From the NCBI RefSeq assembly GCF_018918055.1, contig NZ_JAHLPS010000058.1, forward strand, positions 1-63,081: DNA of 63,081 nucleotides, written 5' to 3'. The position numbers and the translations under genes are program-made. The notes below the pieces were generated by a model. The model ran no database searches and was not told where the DNA came from. It saw nothing but the letters and a program-made list of their open reading frames with translations. The stretch comes from Caproiciproducens sp. MSJ-32. GTDB lineage: Bacteria > Bacillota > Clostridia > Clostridiales > Clostridiaceae. Shown one piece after another: positions 8,726 through 17,291 of the stretch. Within the stretch, counting starts at the first letter, position 1. The number at the start of each line of letters is the position of its first letter.

Positions 8726-9547
8726 CTATTTCAACTCTTCTAATGCTTTTTTAAATTGCTCATCAGTTAATCCCATACTATGATTTTTATATCCTGCACT
8801 TTCAATTAAAGATATGCCTTTTCCTTTTACTGTATTTAATATAATTGCAACTGGCTTATCCTGCTTTTTACCTTTTTCTATTGCTTCATGAATTTCCTCT
8901 ATATCGTGGCCATTTTTAATATTTTGAACAAAAAACCCAAAAGCCTCCCACTTTTTATCCATATTATCCATTCTTATTATATCTTCTAGCTTCCCATCCA
9001 GTTGCATTTTATTATAATCAACAAAAACAATTAAATTATTTAGATTAAAAGAACTAGCCGCCAATGCTGCTTCCCAAACCTCTCCTTCATCACATTCTCC
9101 ATCTCCTACAATACAATAAATATATGCATTATCTTTCTTTATCTTGGAGGCCTTTGCCATACCAACAGCACAACTTATTCCTTGTCCTAAAGATCCTGTT
9201 GTCATATCTACTCCATTAGTTTTATTCATATCGCAATGACTTGGTAAATTGGTATTTCCCTTATTTAATGTTAATAATTCTTCTTTTGATATATATCCTT
9301 TATCTGCTAATACTGCATAAAGAGCTGGGCCTGCATGTCCCTTAGATAAAACTAATCTATCTCTTCCTTCCATTTTAGGATTTTCTACATTAATATTCAT
9401 TTCTTTATTATAAAGAAGAACTAGAGCTTCTACTATTGAAAGAGAACCACCATAATGACCCTTTCCAATACTATGAATTTCTTTTAATATAAGTCTTCTC
9501 ACTTCTTTACATTTTTCTTCAAGAAAACTAATTTCTTGCTTTTTCAT
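8726..9547 (-). CDS. Transketolase, N-terminal (thiamine diphosphate-binding) subunit
   Basis: A 273-residue protein matching the N-terminal third of transketolase. It shows SIGKGHYGGSLSIVEALV, LVLSKGHAGPALYAVL and the thiamine-diphosphate/Mg motif GDGECDEGEVWEAALAAS followed by VDYNKMQLDG. It transfers two-carbon ketol units from xylulose-5-phosphate together with the downstream C subunit. It is the first enzyme gene after the regulator (28-base gap, with a purine-rich ribosome site). Confidence 0.9.
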   Translation of the reverse strand: MKKQEISFLEEKCKEVRRLILKEIHSIGKGHYGGSLSIVEALVLLYNKEMNINVENPKMEGRDRLVLSKGHAGPALYAVLADKGYISKEELLTLNKGNTNLPSHCDMNKTNGVDMTTGSLGQGISCAVGMAKASKIKKDNAYIYCIVGDGECDEGEVWEAALAASSFNLNNLIVFVDYNKMQLDGKLEDIIRMDNMDKKWEAFGFFVQNIKNGHDIEEIHEAIEKGKKQDKPVAIILNTVKGKGISLIESAGYKNHSMGLTDEQFKKALEELK

Positions 9548-9575
9548 AACTTCTTCCTCCTTTAATAGACTTTTA

Positions 9576-11711
9576 TTAATATTTTTTAATTACATCTATA
9601 ACTTCATCTTTAGATGAGGCAAAAAACAATTTATTTCTGTCCTCAGGATTATTTATTAAATTCATAAATCCCAACAAAGCATTAAGATGAGATTCTTTAT
9701 CCTTAGATGCAAAGGTTAAAATCAACCTTACAGGATCATTAAACTCACTATTGAATTTAACTGGATATTTCAAATTTATAAGGCTCATTGATGTTTTATC
9801 AATTTCATCTACCATATCAATATGAGATAAGCATATTCCTGGAGCTATAACCATATATGGTCCAAGTTCTTCTAATTTTTTAATTATTTCACTCTTATAT
9901 GCTTCTGTTACATTATTTTTTCTTATTAAAATATCTACCCCTTTAGATATAGCATCTTTCCAATCCTTGCAGTTTACTTTTAATTCAATATTTTCTCTTT
10001 TTATAAAATCTCTTAAAAAATACTTTTCTTTAAAATCATTATCTATTTCTTCATCTATGTCTTCTCGTTTTTTAATTTCATATAATATTTCATATCGTAA
10101 TTGCTCTTCATTACTAATTTTGCAATACTTTCTAACTTTATCTAAAATCCTATTAAGCAAGGAAATTTCCCCACTATCTTTTTTTGCTTTTGCGATAGGT
10201 ATAATATATTTCTCAATTTTCCTTAAATCTTCATTTGTAATTAATGGAGAGACTTTAATATATTCATCTTTATTTAAACTAGGAATGTCTAAAGTACTTA
10301 TAATAAAATCACAATTATTTTTCATTTCACTTGTAATACTTCTACTAGCATAAGTGCCTAATATTTCTACATTAAATTTTTCTATAATCTTAGATGCAAT
10401 TAATTTAGATGATCCTACTCCTGAGCCACAAACAACTATTACTCTTGCTTTTCTATTATTTTTTTGTTTATATCTAGCAATTGCTGCTGCATAATGAAGT
10501 ACTATATATGATATTTCATGCTCTCCTAATTCACTATTTATATACTCCTCAAGATATTTGCAGGCTAAAGTTACTACTTTAAATAATTGAGATTGCTCAG
10601 ATTTTATTCTTTCAATAAGTGGATTTACAATTTTAGAACCATATTTTATCCTATATAAGCTTGGCCTCAAATGTAGTAATAAACCCTGATATAAAGATTC
10701 CCTTTCTTCTTCTAAATTAATTTTGTAATAAGACTCTATATATTTAGTCATAAAATCTATGATATGCAAAAGTTTATTATCTTCCCTCATATCAACTTGA
10801 TAGCTATTATTAACAACTTTAGCTCCTAAAAGATGAATTACTATATAAGAAATCTCATCTTTTGGAACTTCTATTTTATATTTATCTTCTATTTTCTTAA
10901 TAATTTCTAATGCAACTTCATATTCCAAGGTATTTTCTACAAAATCATTATTAAATTCAAATTTATTTATAACCTTATCTATTTGAACTCTTTTTATCAT
11001 AATTGCTAAATGGGTCATTAACCCTCCGTATGCTTCATCACTAAACTCTCTTTTTAATTTTTTTTCAGCTTCTTTTACTAAACTATCAATAAAATCTATA
11101 TCTATGTCAGCAAATAAAGTATCAAATTGAAGTTTATTAATTTTAGATTCACTTGATTTTTTAGAAACATATTTCACAAAATCCTCAGCCGAAACACTTT
11201 GAGATATAATATCCAATATTGCCTTTCTTTTATAATTTTCATTACCTTCAACATAAAGTCCTACTTTAGATTTTCTTATTAATTTAAGATTATATCTGCT
11301 TAAAAATTCCTCTATATTATCAATTGCCTTTAAAAGAGTATTTTTAGAAATACAAAGCTTTTCTTCAAAATATTTAAGTTTCATATTATCATTTGCCTGA
11401 AGAAGTTTTAAAGTTATAAATAACTCTCTTTCTTCTTTTGAATATGCATATTTATATGGAGTGTCTTCTGATACAAACTTATCTATATAAACTTTAAGTT
11501 CTTTACTATTAGTTACTCTAATACCTTTTCCATACTTTTTATCAAAATATCCAAATCCACTTCTAATTAAAAATCTTTCTATTTTATCTATCTTGTATCT
11601 TATAGCTCTATCTGTAAGATTATATTTTTTTGCTAATTCTTCAACTTTTATATAATTGTCCTTATTAATCATATATTGAAGTATCTCCATACATTCCTTA
11701 TTAAGCTCCAT
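9576..11711 (-). CDS. PRD-containing transcriptional activator with PTS IIB and IIA domains
   Basis: A 711-residue BglG/MtlR-like regulator. The order is an N-terminal HTH (about 1-65, KVEELAKKYNLTDRAIRYKI), a second HTH region, two PTS regulation domains (about 190-400), a IIB-like domain with VIVVCGSGVGSSK, and a C-terminal IIA domain with GPYMVIAPGICLSHIDM. Such proteins read sugar availability through phosphorylation of PRD histidines and of their own IIB and IIA sites, then activate the linked PTS operon. The ATG at 11711 is chosen because AAGGAG lies eight bases upstream; a GTG at 11720 would abut that site. It is the first gene of the leftward operon. Confidence 0.88.
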   Translation of the reverse strand: MELNKECMEILQYMINKDNYIKVEELAKKYNLTDRAIRYKIDKIERFLIRSGFGYFDKKYGKGIRVTNSKELKVYIDKFVSEDTPYKYAYSKEERELFITLKLLQANDNMKLKYFEEKLCISKNTLLKAIDNIEEFLSRYNLKLIRKSKVGLYVEGNENYKRKAILDIISQSVSAEDFVKYVSKKSSESKINKLQFDTLFADIDIDFIDSLVKEAEKKLKREFSDEAYGGLMTHLAIMIKRVQIDKVINKFEFNNDFVENTLEYEVALEIIKKIEDKYKIEVPKDEISYIVIHLLGAKVVNNSYQVDMREDNKLLHIIDFMTKYIESYYKINLEEERESLYQGLLLHLRPSLYRIKYGSKIVNPLIERIKSEQSQLFKVVTLACKYLEEYINSELGEHEISYIVLHYAAAIARYKQKNNRKARVIVVCGSGVGSSKLIASKIIEKFNVEILGTYASRSITSEMKNNCDFIISTLDIPSLNKDEYIKVSPLITNEDLRKIEKYIIPIAKAKKDSGEISLLNRILDKVRKYCKISNEEQLRYEILYEIKKREDIDEEIDNDFKEKYFLRDFIKRENIELKVNCKDWKDAISKGVDILIRKNNVTEAYKSEIIKKLEELGPYMVIAPGICLSHIDMVDEIDKTSMSLINLKYPVKFNSEFNDPVRLILTFASKDKESHLNALLGFMNLINNPEDRNKLFFASSKDEVIDVIKKY

Positions 11712-11899
11712 ACTTATCACTCCTTCTTATAATTTAATTATATATATTTATATTTTTTTCTTTAACCGTTTACTATAATCTTTCTTTTCTGTTTAAATGT
11801 GAAAATATGAACTTATTTTATTATTAATTAAATCATTTTAATAAAGCTGTAACACATATCATAGCCAAAGCATAATATGATTGTAGATAAAACAATAAT

Positions 11900-12003
11900 C
11901 CTTTATTCTAATAATTTAAAGTTCTTTATATATAGATTGAATTTACTAAACGTTTTTATATGTTAAGAATCTATATATAAGAATTCAATATATAGAATAA
12001 AGG
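11900..12003. repeat. Imperfect 104-bp palindrome in a 337-bp intergenic region
   Basis: The gap between the PRD regulator and the gene at 12049 holds an imperfect palindrome. Its outer arms CCTTTATTCTA and TAGAATAAAGG are exact complements, inner TATATATAGATT segments also pair, and the centre lies near AAACGTTT (about 11948). It could be a decayed mobile palindrome or a leader structure for the downstream gene, whose start is 46 bases away. Nothing else recognisable is in the gap apart from generally AT-rich, promoter-like sequence. Confidence 0.55.
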
Positions 12004-12048
12004 CCAAACAACAAATGATAATAATTTATTATTGGGAGGAACGATAAT

Positions 12049-12516
12049 ATGGATAATATGAGAAGATACAATATGGTCAATTATGAATATTCATGTGGAT
12101 ATGACGATAGAGATTATGACTGGGATTATTATGAAGATAATTATGACAAAGATAAGGATAAATGTAAATCTTGTACAAAAATCCACTTTAATCCTTGTGA
12201 ATTATATAAAGTTGTAGATACTGAACCTGTAGATTTAAGTAATTGCTTAGAAAGAGACTTAAAGGCAAAAATAGTTCTAAAAAATGTTTGCTTTAATAGA
12301 AAATTCAAGGTAAAAGTTGCCTTATTAGATAAATGTGGAAAAGTAATTGAAACTAAAGAATTTAAGGCAATATTGCGTAAAAACAAGAAATCATGTTCTG
12401 ATAAGGGCTGTGGCGTATTTAAGAAAGAAGTAAAATTTGATCTTCCAAAGAATAAAGTTTGCCATGCTGTTGATTTGACAATTAAAGTTGAAGCTGAATA
12501 TGTTGATAAATGCTAG
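12049..12516 (+). CDS. Cysteine-rich protein of unknown function, acidic N terminus
   Basis: A 155-residue protein that I cannot name. Residues 5-40 are rich in Asp, Tyr and Lys. A CKSC pair follows at about 39-42, and then a domain with further cysteines (NPCEL, NCLERD, NVCFN, DKCGK, KSCSDKGCG, KVCHA and the C-terminal KC). The alternating pattern of the second half (KAKIVLKNV, FKVKVALLD) suggests a beta-sandwich. There is no signal peptide or membrane segment. The Cys-rich, Tyr-rich composition resembles spore surface proteins of clostridia, which is only a guess. It has a good GGGAGG ribosome site and its own terminator. Confidence 0.6.
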   Translation: MDNMRRYNMVNYEYSCGYDDRDYDWDYYEDNYDKDKDKCKSCTKIHFNPCELYKVVDTEPVDLSNCLERDLKAKIVLKNVCFNRKFKVKVALLDKCGKVIETKEFKAILRKNKKSCSDKGCGVFKKEVKFDLPKNKVCHAVDLTIKVEAEYVDKC

Positions 12517-12540
12517 TATTATAATTTTATTTTAAAATAT

Positions 12541-12569
12541 AGGGCAGTGCAAAAATATTACACTGCCCT
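12541..12569 (+). terminator. Terminator after the Cys-rich gene
   Basis: AGGGCAGTG and CACTGCCCT form a perfect 9-bp stem around an 11-base loop. A short T tract follows. It ends only 11 bases before the first possible start of the next reading frame. Confidence 0.75.
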
Positions 12570-12580
12570 TTCATAATATC

Positions 12581-13477
12581 TTGTTAAACTTTTCTTATAT
12601 CAAAAATTGCATATTTGAATATATTAATAATAGTTTAAATAATAAATTAGAAGCAGTATTCTTACCTAAAGACAAAAACTTAATTAACCAAGCAGAATCC
12701 TTTAAAAATGAATTTTCTCACCTACTATCTCATGCAGTAACATTAGCCGATGGACTTCTTCCTTCAACTGTGATAAACTCAAATGAACTTATAACTAAAT
12801 ATACAATAGATGCTGAAAAAGCTACTCAAATGGCTACTGGAATTTTAATTGATACATCTATAAGTTCCAGAGAACTTTCTTTATCAGCGGTAAATAATAA
12901 GGCTTTATCAAATTTAACAGATGAAATTTTTGTACTAAATGAAAACATAATAAGAACTCTTTCAATGCTTATACAATTCAAGCAGATACTTTTAAAGGAA
13001 GTATTATCCTGCAGACTATTTATTAATGCTTATCCAGAATTTTTAAAACATCTTCTTTATGAAGCCATAGCTTATAAGGAATTATTAACAAGATTACAAA
13101 ATGGGGTTGAAATTAGTATCAACTTAAAGCCTGCTGCTCAAGAAGCTTTTTGGAATAAAATAATGTCTGACCATTCTTTCTTTATTAGAGGTTTATTAGA
13201 TCCAACTGAAATTGATTTATTTAATTTAGCTAATAATTTTGGAAATAAATTTGAAACTTTAAGAAAGGAAGCAAATAAAATAAATGACTCTAAAAAACTT
13301 CTAAAAGAAGTTACAGCTAAATCATTAGAGGCTGCAAAAGAAATTAAAAAATTTAAAGAAGAAGGGGTAGAAGGTCTATTGAATTGTAAAATTAAAGCTA
13401 TTATCTCTCCTCTTCTAGCTGATCATGTTCTTAGAGAAGCTAATCATTATATTAGATTATTAAAGAAATTATATTAA
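12581..13477 (+). pseudogene. DUF2935 protein, probably 5'-truncated
   Basis: From about residue 28 (FLPKDKNLINQAESFKNEF) to the end the protein follows DUF2935, a clostridial family of two ferritin-like four-helix units thought to bind metal. The matching family segment normally follows an N-terminal helix with metal-ligand residues of the RIMKEH type; here that helix is replaced by unrelated sequence. The only in-frame start is a TTG at 12581 with no Shine-Dalgarno sequence, 11 bases after a terminator hairpin, leaving no room for a promoter. The remaining frame is intact to the stop, so the loss may be recent. Confidence 0.6.
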
Positions 13478-13490
13478 TCCCTATAAAAAC

Positions 13491-13526
13491 AGAAAAACTT
13501 TAACTTTTACAAGTTAAAGTTTTTCT
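13491..13526. terminator. Bidirectional terminator
   Basis: A perfect 16-bp stem (AGAAAAACTTTAACTT and its complement) encloses a four-base loop. It lies between the convergent DUF2935 and ABC ATPase genes and includes the ATPase stop codon. Confidence 0.85.
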
Positions 13527-14254
13527 AGTGTTCTTTTTAAGAATTCACGTGTACGTTCCTTAGTTGGATTATTGAATATTTGTTCTGGAGTTCCTTCCTC
13601 TTCTATAACTCCCTTATCCATAAATACTACACGATCAGATACCTCTCTTGCAAATTCCATTTCATGAGTTACAACTAACATTGTAAGACCTGTTTCTGCA
13701 AGTTCTTTCATAACTTTAAGAACTTCTCCTACCATTTCTGGATCTAAAGCTGAAGTTGGCTCATCAAAAAGAATAACATCTGGTTCCATCGAAAGGGCTC
13801 TTGCAATAGCAACACGTTGTTTTTGCCCTCCTGAAAGCTGCTTAGGCTTAGCATTAATATACTTTTCCATTCCAACTACTTTTAAATATTTCATTGCTAT
13901 TTTTTCAGCTTCTTCTTTAGAACGCTTTAAAACTTTCATTTGTCCAACAACACAATTACTTAAGACATTATGATTATTAAATAAATTAAATTGCTGAAAA
14001 ACCATGCCTAACTTTGTACGATATTTACGAATATCATGTTTATCATCCAATATATTTTCTCCCTTATAAATTATCTCTCCACCAGTTGGCTTTTCTAGAA
14101 GATTAATGCAGCGAAGAAGAGTTGACTTACCTGATCCTGAAGAACCTATTATACAAACAACTTCCCCTTTATTTACTGAAAAATCAATATCTTTTAATAC
14201 TTCATGATCTCCAAAATTTTTACTTAAGTGTTTGATTTCTATTATTTTTTCCAT
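13514..14254 (-). CDS. Polar amino-acid ABC transporter ATPase, probably lysine
   Basis: A 246-residue ATP-binding subunit of the GlnQ/HisP family. Walker A is GSSGSGKST, the Q-loop VFQQFNLF, the signature [15 protein letters not shown] and Walker [14 protein letters not shown], with the switch histidine in VVTHEM. The ATG at 14254 is preferred because AGGAGG lies nine bases upstream; a TTG at 14275 would overlap that site. It is the last gene of a three-gene operon. The lysine riboswitch at the head of the operon indicates that lysine is the cargo. Confidence 0.9.
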   Translation of the reverse strand: MEKIIEIKHLSKNFGDHEVLKDIDFSVNKGEVVCIIGSSGSGKSTLLRCINLLEKPTGGEIIYKGENILDDKHDIRKYRTKLGMVFQQFNLFNNHNVLSNCVVGQMKVLKRSKEEAEKIAMKYLKVVGMEKYINAKPKQLSGGQKQRVAIARALSMEPDVILFDEPTSALDPEMVGEVLKVMKELAETGLTMLVVTHEMEFAREVSDRVVFMDKGVIEEEGTPEQIFNNPTKERTREFLKRTLEKL

Positions 14255-14279
14255 CTCCAACTTCCTCCTTTCCAACTTA

Positions 14280-15035
14280 TTATTTATCTGCTACAATTTC
14301 TGGAGTTTTTACCTGCATTTGATTACCAGGTATAATATAATTTTCAGGCCCATCTAACTTTCTTTCTATAAATCTTAAAATTCTTGTTATTGTAAAAGTT
14401 AAGATCAAGTAGATAATACATGCAACAGAGAAGGATTCAAAATATTTAAAATTATTACCTGCTATTGACTTAGTCTGGAAGAATAATTCCGAAACAGAAA
14501 TTACATTAAGCACTGAAGTATCTTTTATATTAACTACAAATTCATTACCTGTTGCTGGTAAAATATTACGGATTACTTGTGGTAAAATTACATTGAACAT
14601 TGTTTGAGCATGGCTCATTCCAATTGCTTGAGCTGCCTCGAATTGTCCTTTATCTATAGAAACAATTCCTCCTCTAACAATCTCTGACATATAAGCTCCT
14701 GTGTTAATAGAAACTATAAATAACGCTGCTACTATTCTATTTATATCTATTCCTAAAAACTGAGCTGATCCATAATAAATAACCATTGATTGTACTATCA
14801 TAGGAGTTCCTCTAAAAAACTCTATATAAATAGAAAGAATAACATTTATAACTTTAAGAAATACCTTTTTTATTCCCCTTTCAGGAACTGGTATAGTTCT
14901 TATTACTCCTACTAATAGTCCAATTAAAGTACCAATTAAAGTACCAATTATTGAAATATAAATTGTTACCCATGCTCCACGAAGAAACATTGGCCAATTT
15001 TCTTGAACTATTTTTACTATTGATTCAATACTCAT
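14280..15035 (-). CDS. Polar amino-acid ABC transporter permease, probably lysine
   Basis: A 251-residue membrane subunit of the HisMQ/GlnP family with about five membrane segments. The EAA-type loop that docks on the ATPase is visible as [23 protein letters not shown], and [11 protein letters not shown] is a family signature. It lies between the binding-protein and ATPase genes, about 70 bases from the former and 25 from the latter. Confidence 0.9.
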   Translation of the reverse strand: MSIESIVKIVQENWPMFLRGAWVTIYISIIGTLIGTLIGLLVGVIRTIPVPERGIKKVFLKVINVILSIYIEFFRGTPMIVQSMVIYYGSAQFLGIDINRIVAALFIVSINTGAYMSEIVRGGIVSIDKGQFEAAQAIGMSHAQTMFNVILPQVIRNILPATGNEFVVNIKDTSVLNVISVSELFFQTKSIAGNNFKYFESFSVACIIYLILTFTITRILRFIERKLDGPENYIIPGNQMQVKTPEIVADK

Positions 15036-15103
15036 TATTAGCCTCCTAAAATCTCTAAATTAATAAAATTGAATGGGCTAAAAGATAACCCATTCAAAGT
15101 AAA

Positions 15104-15934
15104 TTATTGAGCTGCTGGTTGATTTTTAATAGCATTATCCATTATTTCTGTTTGTTCTTCTGCTGAAATACCTGCTAAAATTTCATTTATCTTTTCAGTT
15201 AATTCACTATTCTTCTTTAATCCAACCGCAATTGCTGTGTCCTCTGGATTTGTTTCAAAACCATCTGTAAGCTCTATCATTTTAAAGTTTGAATTAGCAG
15301 CTTGTGCACTTACAGCTTCAGGTCTTTCTGATACATAAGCATCAATTACTCCTGATTCAAGAGCAACTCTCATTGCTGGAAAGTTATCCATAGCTTCTTG
15401 TTTATTTACACCTTCAATTTGATCTATTACTGAATAGTGAAAAGTATTTAATTGTGCAGTAACTTTTGCTCCCTTAAAATCTGCTAAAGTTTTAGCATTA
15501 GCATATGGTCCATTATTTTTAACAACTAGAACTAATTGTGAATTATAATAATTATCTGAAAAATCTATTGATTCTTTACGCTCTGCCGTTGGTGACATGC
15601 CTGCGATAATTGCATCTATTTTACCTGAAGTTAAAGCTGGAACTAATCCATCCCATTCAGTTTTAACAATAACTAATTCCTTTCCTAAGCCTTCTGCTAT
15701 TCTTTTAGCTATTTCAACGTCATATCCACCTGCATATTCTGAACTTCCTTCAATTGCTACTGCTCCATTTGAATCATCACCTTGTGTCCAGTTAAATGGT
15801 GGATATCCTGCTTCCATTCCCACTCTAAATAAATTGCTTTCTTCTGTCTTTTCATTGTTTGCTGATGCACAGCCTGTTAATGCTAACATAGCTGTTAATG
15901 CTAATGATACTAGTACTGATAGTCTTTTTTTCAT
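15104..15934 (-). CDS. Amino-acid ABC transporter substrate-binding lipoprotein, probably lysine
   Basis: A 276-residue family 3 solute-binding protein. The signal peptide ends in LTGCAS, a lipobox, so it is anchored on the outer face of the membrane. FRVGMEAGYPPFNW, YAGGYDVEIAKRIAEGLG and SGKIDAIIAGMSPTAER match amino-acid-binding relatives. It is the first gene of the operon, downstream of a lysine riboswitch and two terminator hairpins, so transcription should fall when lysine is abundant. Confidence 0.9.
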   Translation of the reverse strand: MKKRLSVLVSLALTAMLALTGCASANNEKTEESNLFRVGMEAGYPPFNWTQGDDSNGAVAIEGSSEYAGGYDVEIAKRIAEGLGKELVIVKTEWDGLVPALTSGKIDAIIAGMSPTAERKESIDFSDNYYNSQLVLVVKNNGPYANAKTLADFKGAKVTAQLNTFHYSVIDQIEGVNKQEAMDNFPAMRVALESGVIDAYVSERPEAVSAQAANSNFKMIELTDGFETNPEDTAIAVGLKKNSELTEKINEILAGISAEEQTEIMDNAIKNQPAAQ

Positions 15935-15977
15935 AATAATCTCTCCTTTTTTAATTTTTTCTTAAAATAAAAAATGC

Positions 15978-15998
15978 CAATCCCTAAAGTCAGGATTG
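15978..15998 (-). terminator. Second (gene-proximal) hairpin of the lysine leader
   Basis: On the minus strand CAATCC pairs with GGATTG around a nine-base loop, extended by GC pairs at the base. A run of six T follows. It is 44 bases upstream of the binding-protein start. Its 5' side adjoins AGATAGC, which could pair instead with the 3' strand of the riboswitch P1 helix. Confidence 0.65.
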
Positions 15999-16035
15999 CG
16001 CTATCTAAGAATTCAGGAGATTTAGTTAAATAAAA

Positions 16036-16058
16036 ATGCCCGAGATAGACTCAGGCAT
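16036..16058 (-). terminator. First terminator hairpin of the lysine leader
   Basis: On the minus strand ATGCCTGAG pairs with CTCGGGCAT (one G-T wobble) around a five-base loop and is followed directly by TTTTTATTT. It lies about 40 bases downstream of the aptamer. Confidence 0.8.
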
Positions 16059-16097
16059 ATAGATATACTTCACCTTCATCCCCATCTTTTCCCATTT

Positions 16098-16273
16098 GAG
16101 ATAGCACAACTCAATAAACCGGGTTGTTTATTGAGACAGTCTTACAGCTATTAACTGTAAGCCCAGCATATAATACCGAGAAATATTATACACTTCGGCA
16201 ATATTTCCTTCTCCTTAGCTTCAACGTTTTCTCGAACTCCACTAAAGACTGTTAAATATTGCGCCTCTACCTC
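16098..16273 (-). promoter_or_regulatory. Lysine riboswitch (L box) aptamer
   Basis: The minus strand carries the conserved lysine-aptamer landmarks in order: GAGGTAGAGGCGCAA, then AGTGGAG, AAGGAGAAGG, TTGCCGAAGTG, CTCGGTATTATATGCTGGGC, TGTAAGACTGTC, a ten-bp TCAATAAAC hairpin and GCTATCTC. The last element pairs with GAGGTAG to form P1. The order and spacing closely follow the well-known lysC leader of Bacillus subtilis. Two terminator hairpins follow, so binding of lysine should favour termination before the ABC importer operon. Confidence 0.92.
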
Positions 16274-16320
16274 ACCTGTAAAAGTGAGGCCTTATATTCA
16301 ATTGTAAATTTTATGTCTTT

Positions 16321-16349
16321 AGTGTACAGGCTTTTATTATGCTTGTCAA
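16321..16349 (-). promoter_or_regulatory. Sigma-A-type promoter of the lysine importer operon
   Basis: On the minus strand TTGACA (16344-16349) and TACACT (16321-16326) are separated by exactly 17 bases. Transcription would begin about 40 bases before the aptamer P1 helix. Confidence 0.8.
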
Positions 16350-16526
16350 TACTTTTTTCTAATTTATTTTTTGTAATAAAAGTATTTGTTATTCATGATA
16401 ATTGCTTGTACACAAATGAATATTTTTTATATTTAATTTTATAATATGTTATTATTAATCTGTTGTTACATAATAATACTAATAATCAAAAATATTTTTA
16501 TTACTATTATTTTTATAATATATTTA

Positions 16527-17291
16527 TTACATATTAGTATGCAATATATTTAAAACTTTACGCAGCTCCTTTACAGAAATTTGTCCTGGAGCAGATGCCT
16601 TTTTAGCTGAACCAAAAGTAATTGCGGATCCAAATAATTCTCCAGATAATCTACTAATTATCCCCTTTCCTGTCATTGACATTGTTATAATTGGACCTTT
16701 TATATACTTTTCTTTTGCAATACGCGTTGCATCTAATAATGTAATTACATCTTCAGCTGAATTAGGCATAACTGCAATTTTAGGAATATCTGCTCCTAAT
16801 TCAACAGCCTTACAAAGACGCTTTACTATTTCATCTTTTTCTGGTGTCTTCTCAAAATCATGATTAGAGATAATTACAAGCAGCTTATTTTTATGAACTG
16901 AATCAATTAATTCTCTTATCTTATTATGATCTTTAAATAATTCAAGATCTATAATATCAACAAGTTTTGTCTCAGATACCCTTTTATTTAATTCAAAATA
17001 TAGCTCTTCATCAATTTCTCTTGCCCCGCCTTCATCAAAACTACGGAAAGTAAATAAAATAACTCTCTTTGGAATAATTTCCCTAATTTTCTCTAAAACC
17101 TCTATATCCTTACTTATATCAGTTGCATTTTCAAAAAAATCTGCTCTCCATTCTGCAATATCAAAATCTATTTTTTTTAGTTCTTTAACTTCTTCTATAA
17201 TTTCAGTAATATTTCTTCCTACAATAGGTACAGCAATTTTGGGCATTCCTTCACCAATTATTATATCTTTAACCCTTACTACTTTCATCAT
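16527..17291 (-). CDS. aroD: Type I 3-dehydroquinate dehydratase
   Basis: A 254-residue class I dehydroquinase, converting 3-dehydroquinate to 3-dehydroshikimate through a Schiff base. Visible are IAEWRADFF, the general-base histidine in ISNHDFEKTP, the catalytic lysine in DIPKIAVMPNS and the C-terminal SAITFGSAKKASAPGQI. Two adjacent ATGs (17291 and 17288) are possible starts; the start matches the family length. Its 5' end overlaps the end of the pirin gene by 23 bases, so the two are probably translated from one message. No other shikimate gene is nearby. Confidence 0.88.
   Translation of the reverse strand: MMKVVRVKDIIIGEGMPKIAVPIVGRNITEIIEEVKELKKIDFDIAEWRADFFENATDISKDIEVLEKIREIIPKRVILFTFRSFDEGGAREIDEELYFELNKRVSETKLVDIIDLELFKDHNKIRELIDSVHKNKLLVIISNHDFEKTPEKDEIVKRLCKAVELGADIPKIAVMPNSAEDVITLLDATRIAKEKYIKGPIITMSMTGKGIISRLSGELFGSAITFGSAKKASAPGQISVKELRKVLNILHTNM

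Noticed and set aside
5620-9547. L-ascorbate utilisation (ula/sga) locus
   Set aside because: The IIC family fits, but no UlaG lactonase, UlaD decarboxylase, UlaE or UlaF epimerase is present, and the enzymes found are transketolase and transaldolase.
16259-16444. A 61-codon plus-strand frame
   Set aside because: It runs across the lysine riboswitch and its promoter on the opposite strand and has no ribosome site.
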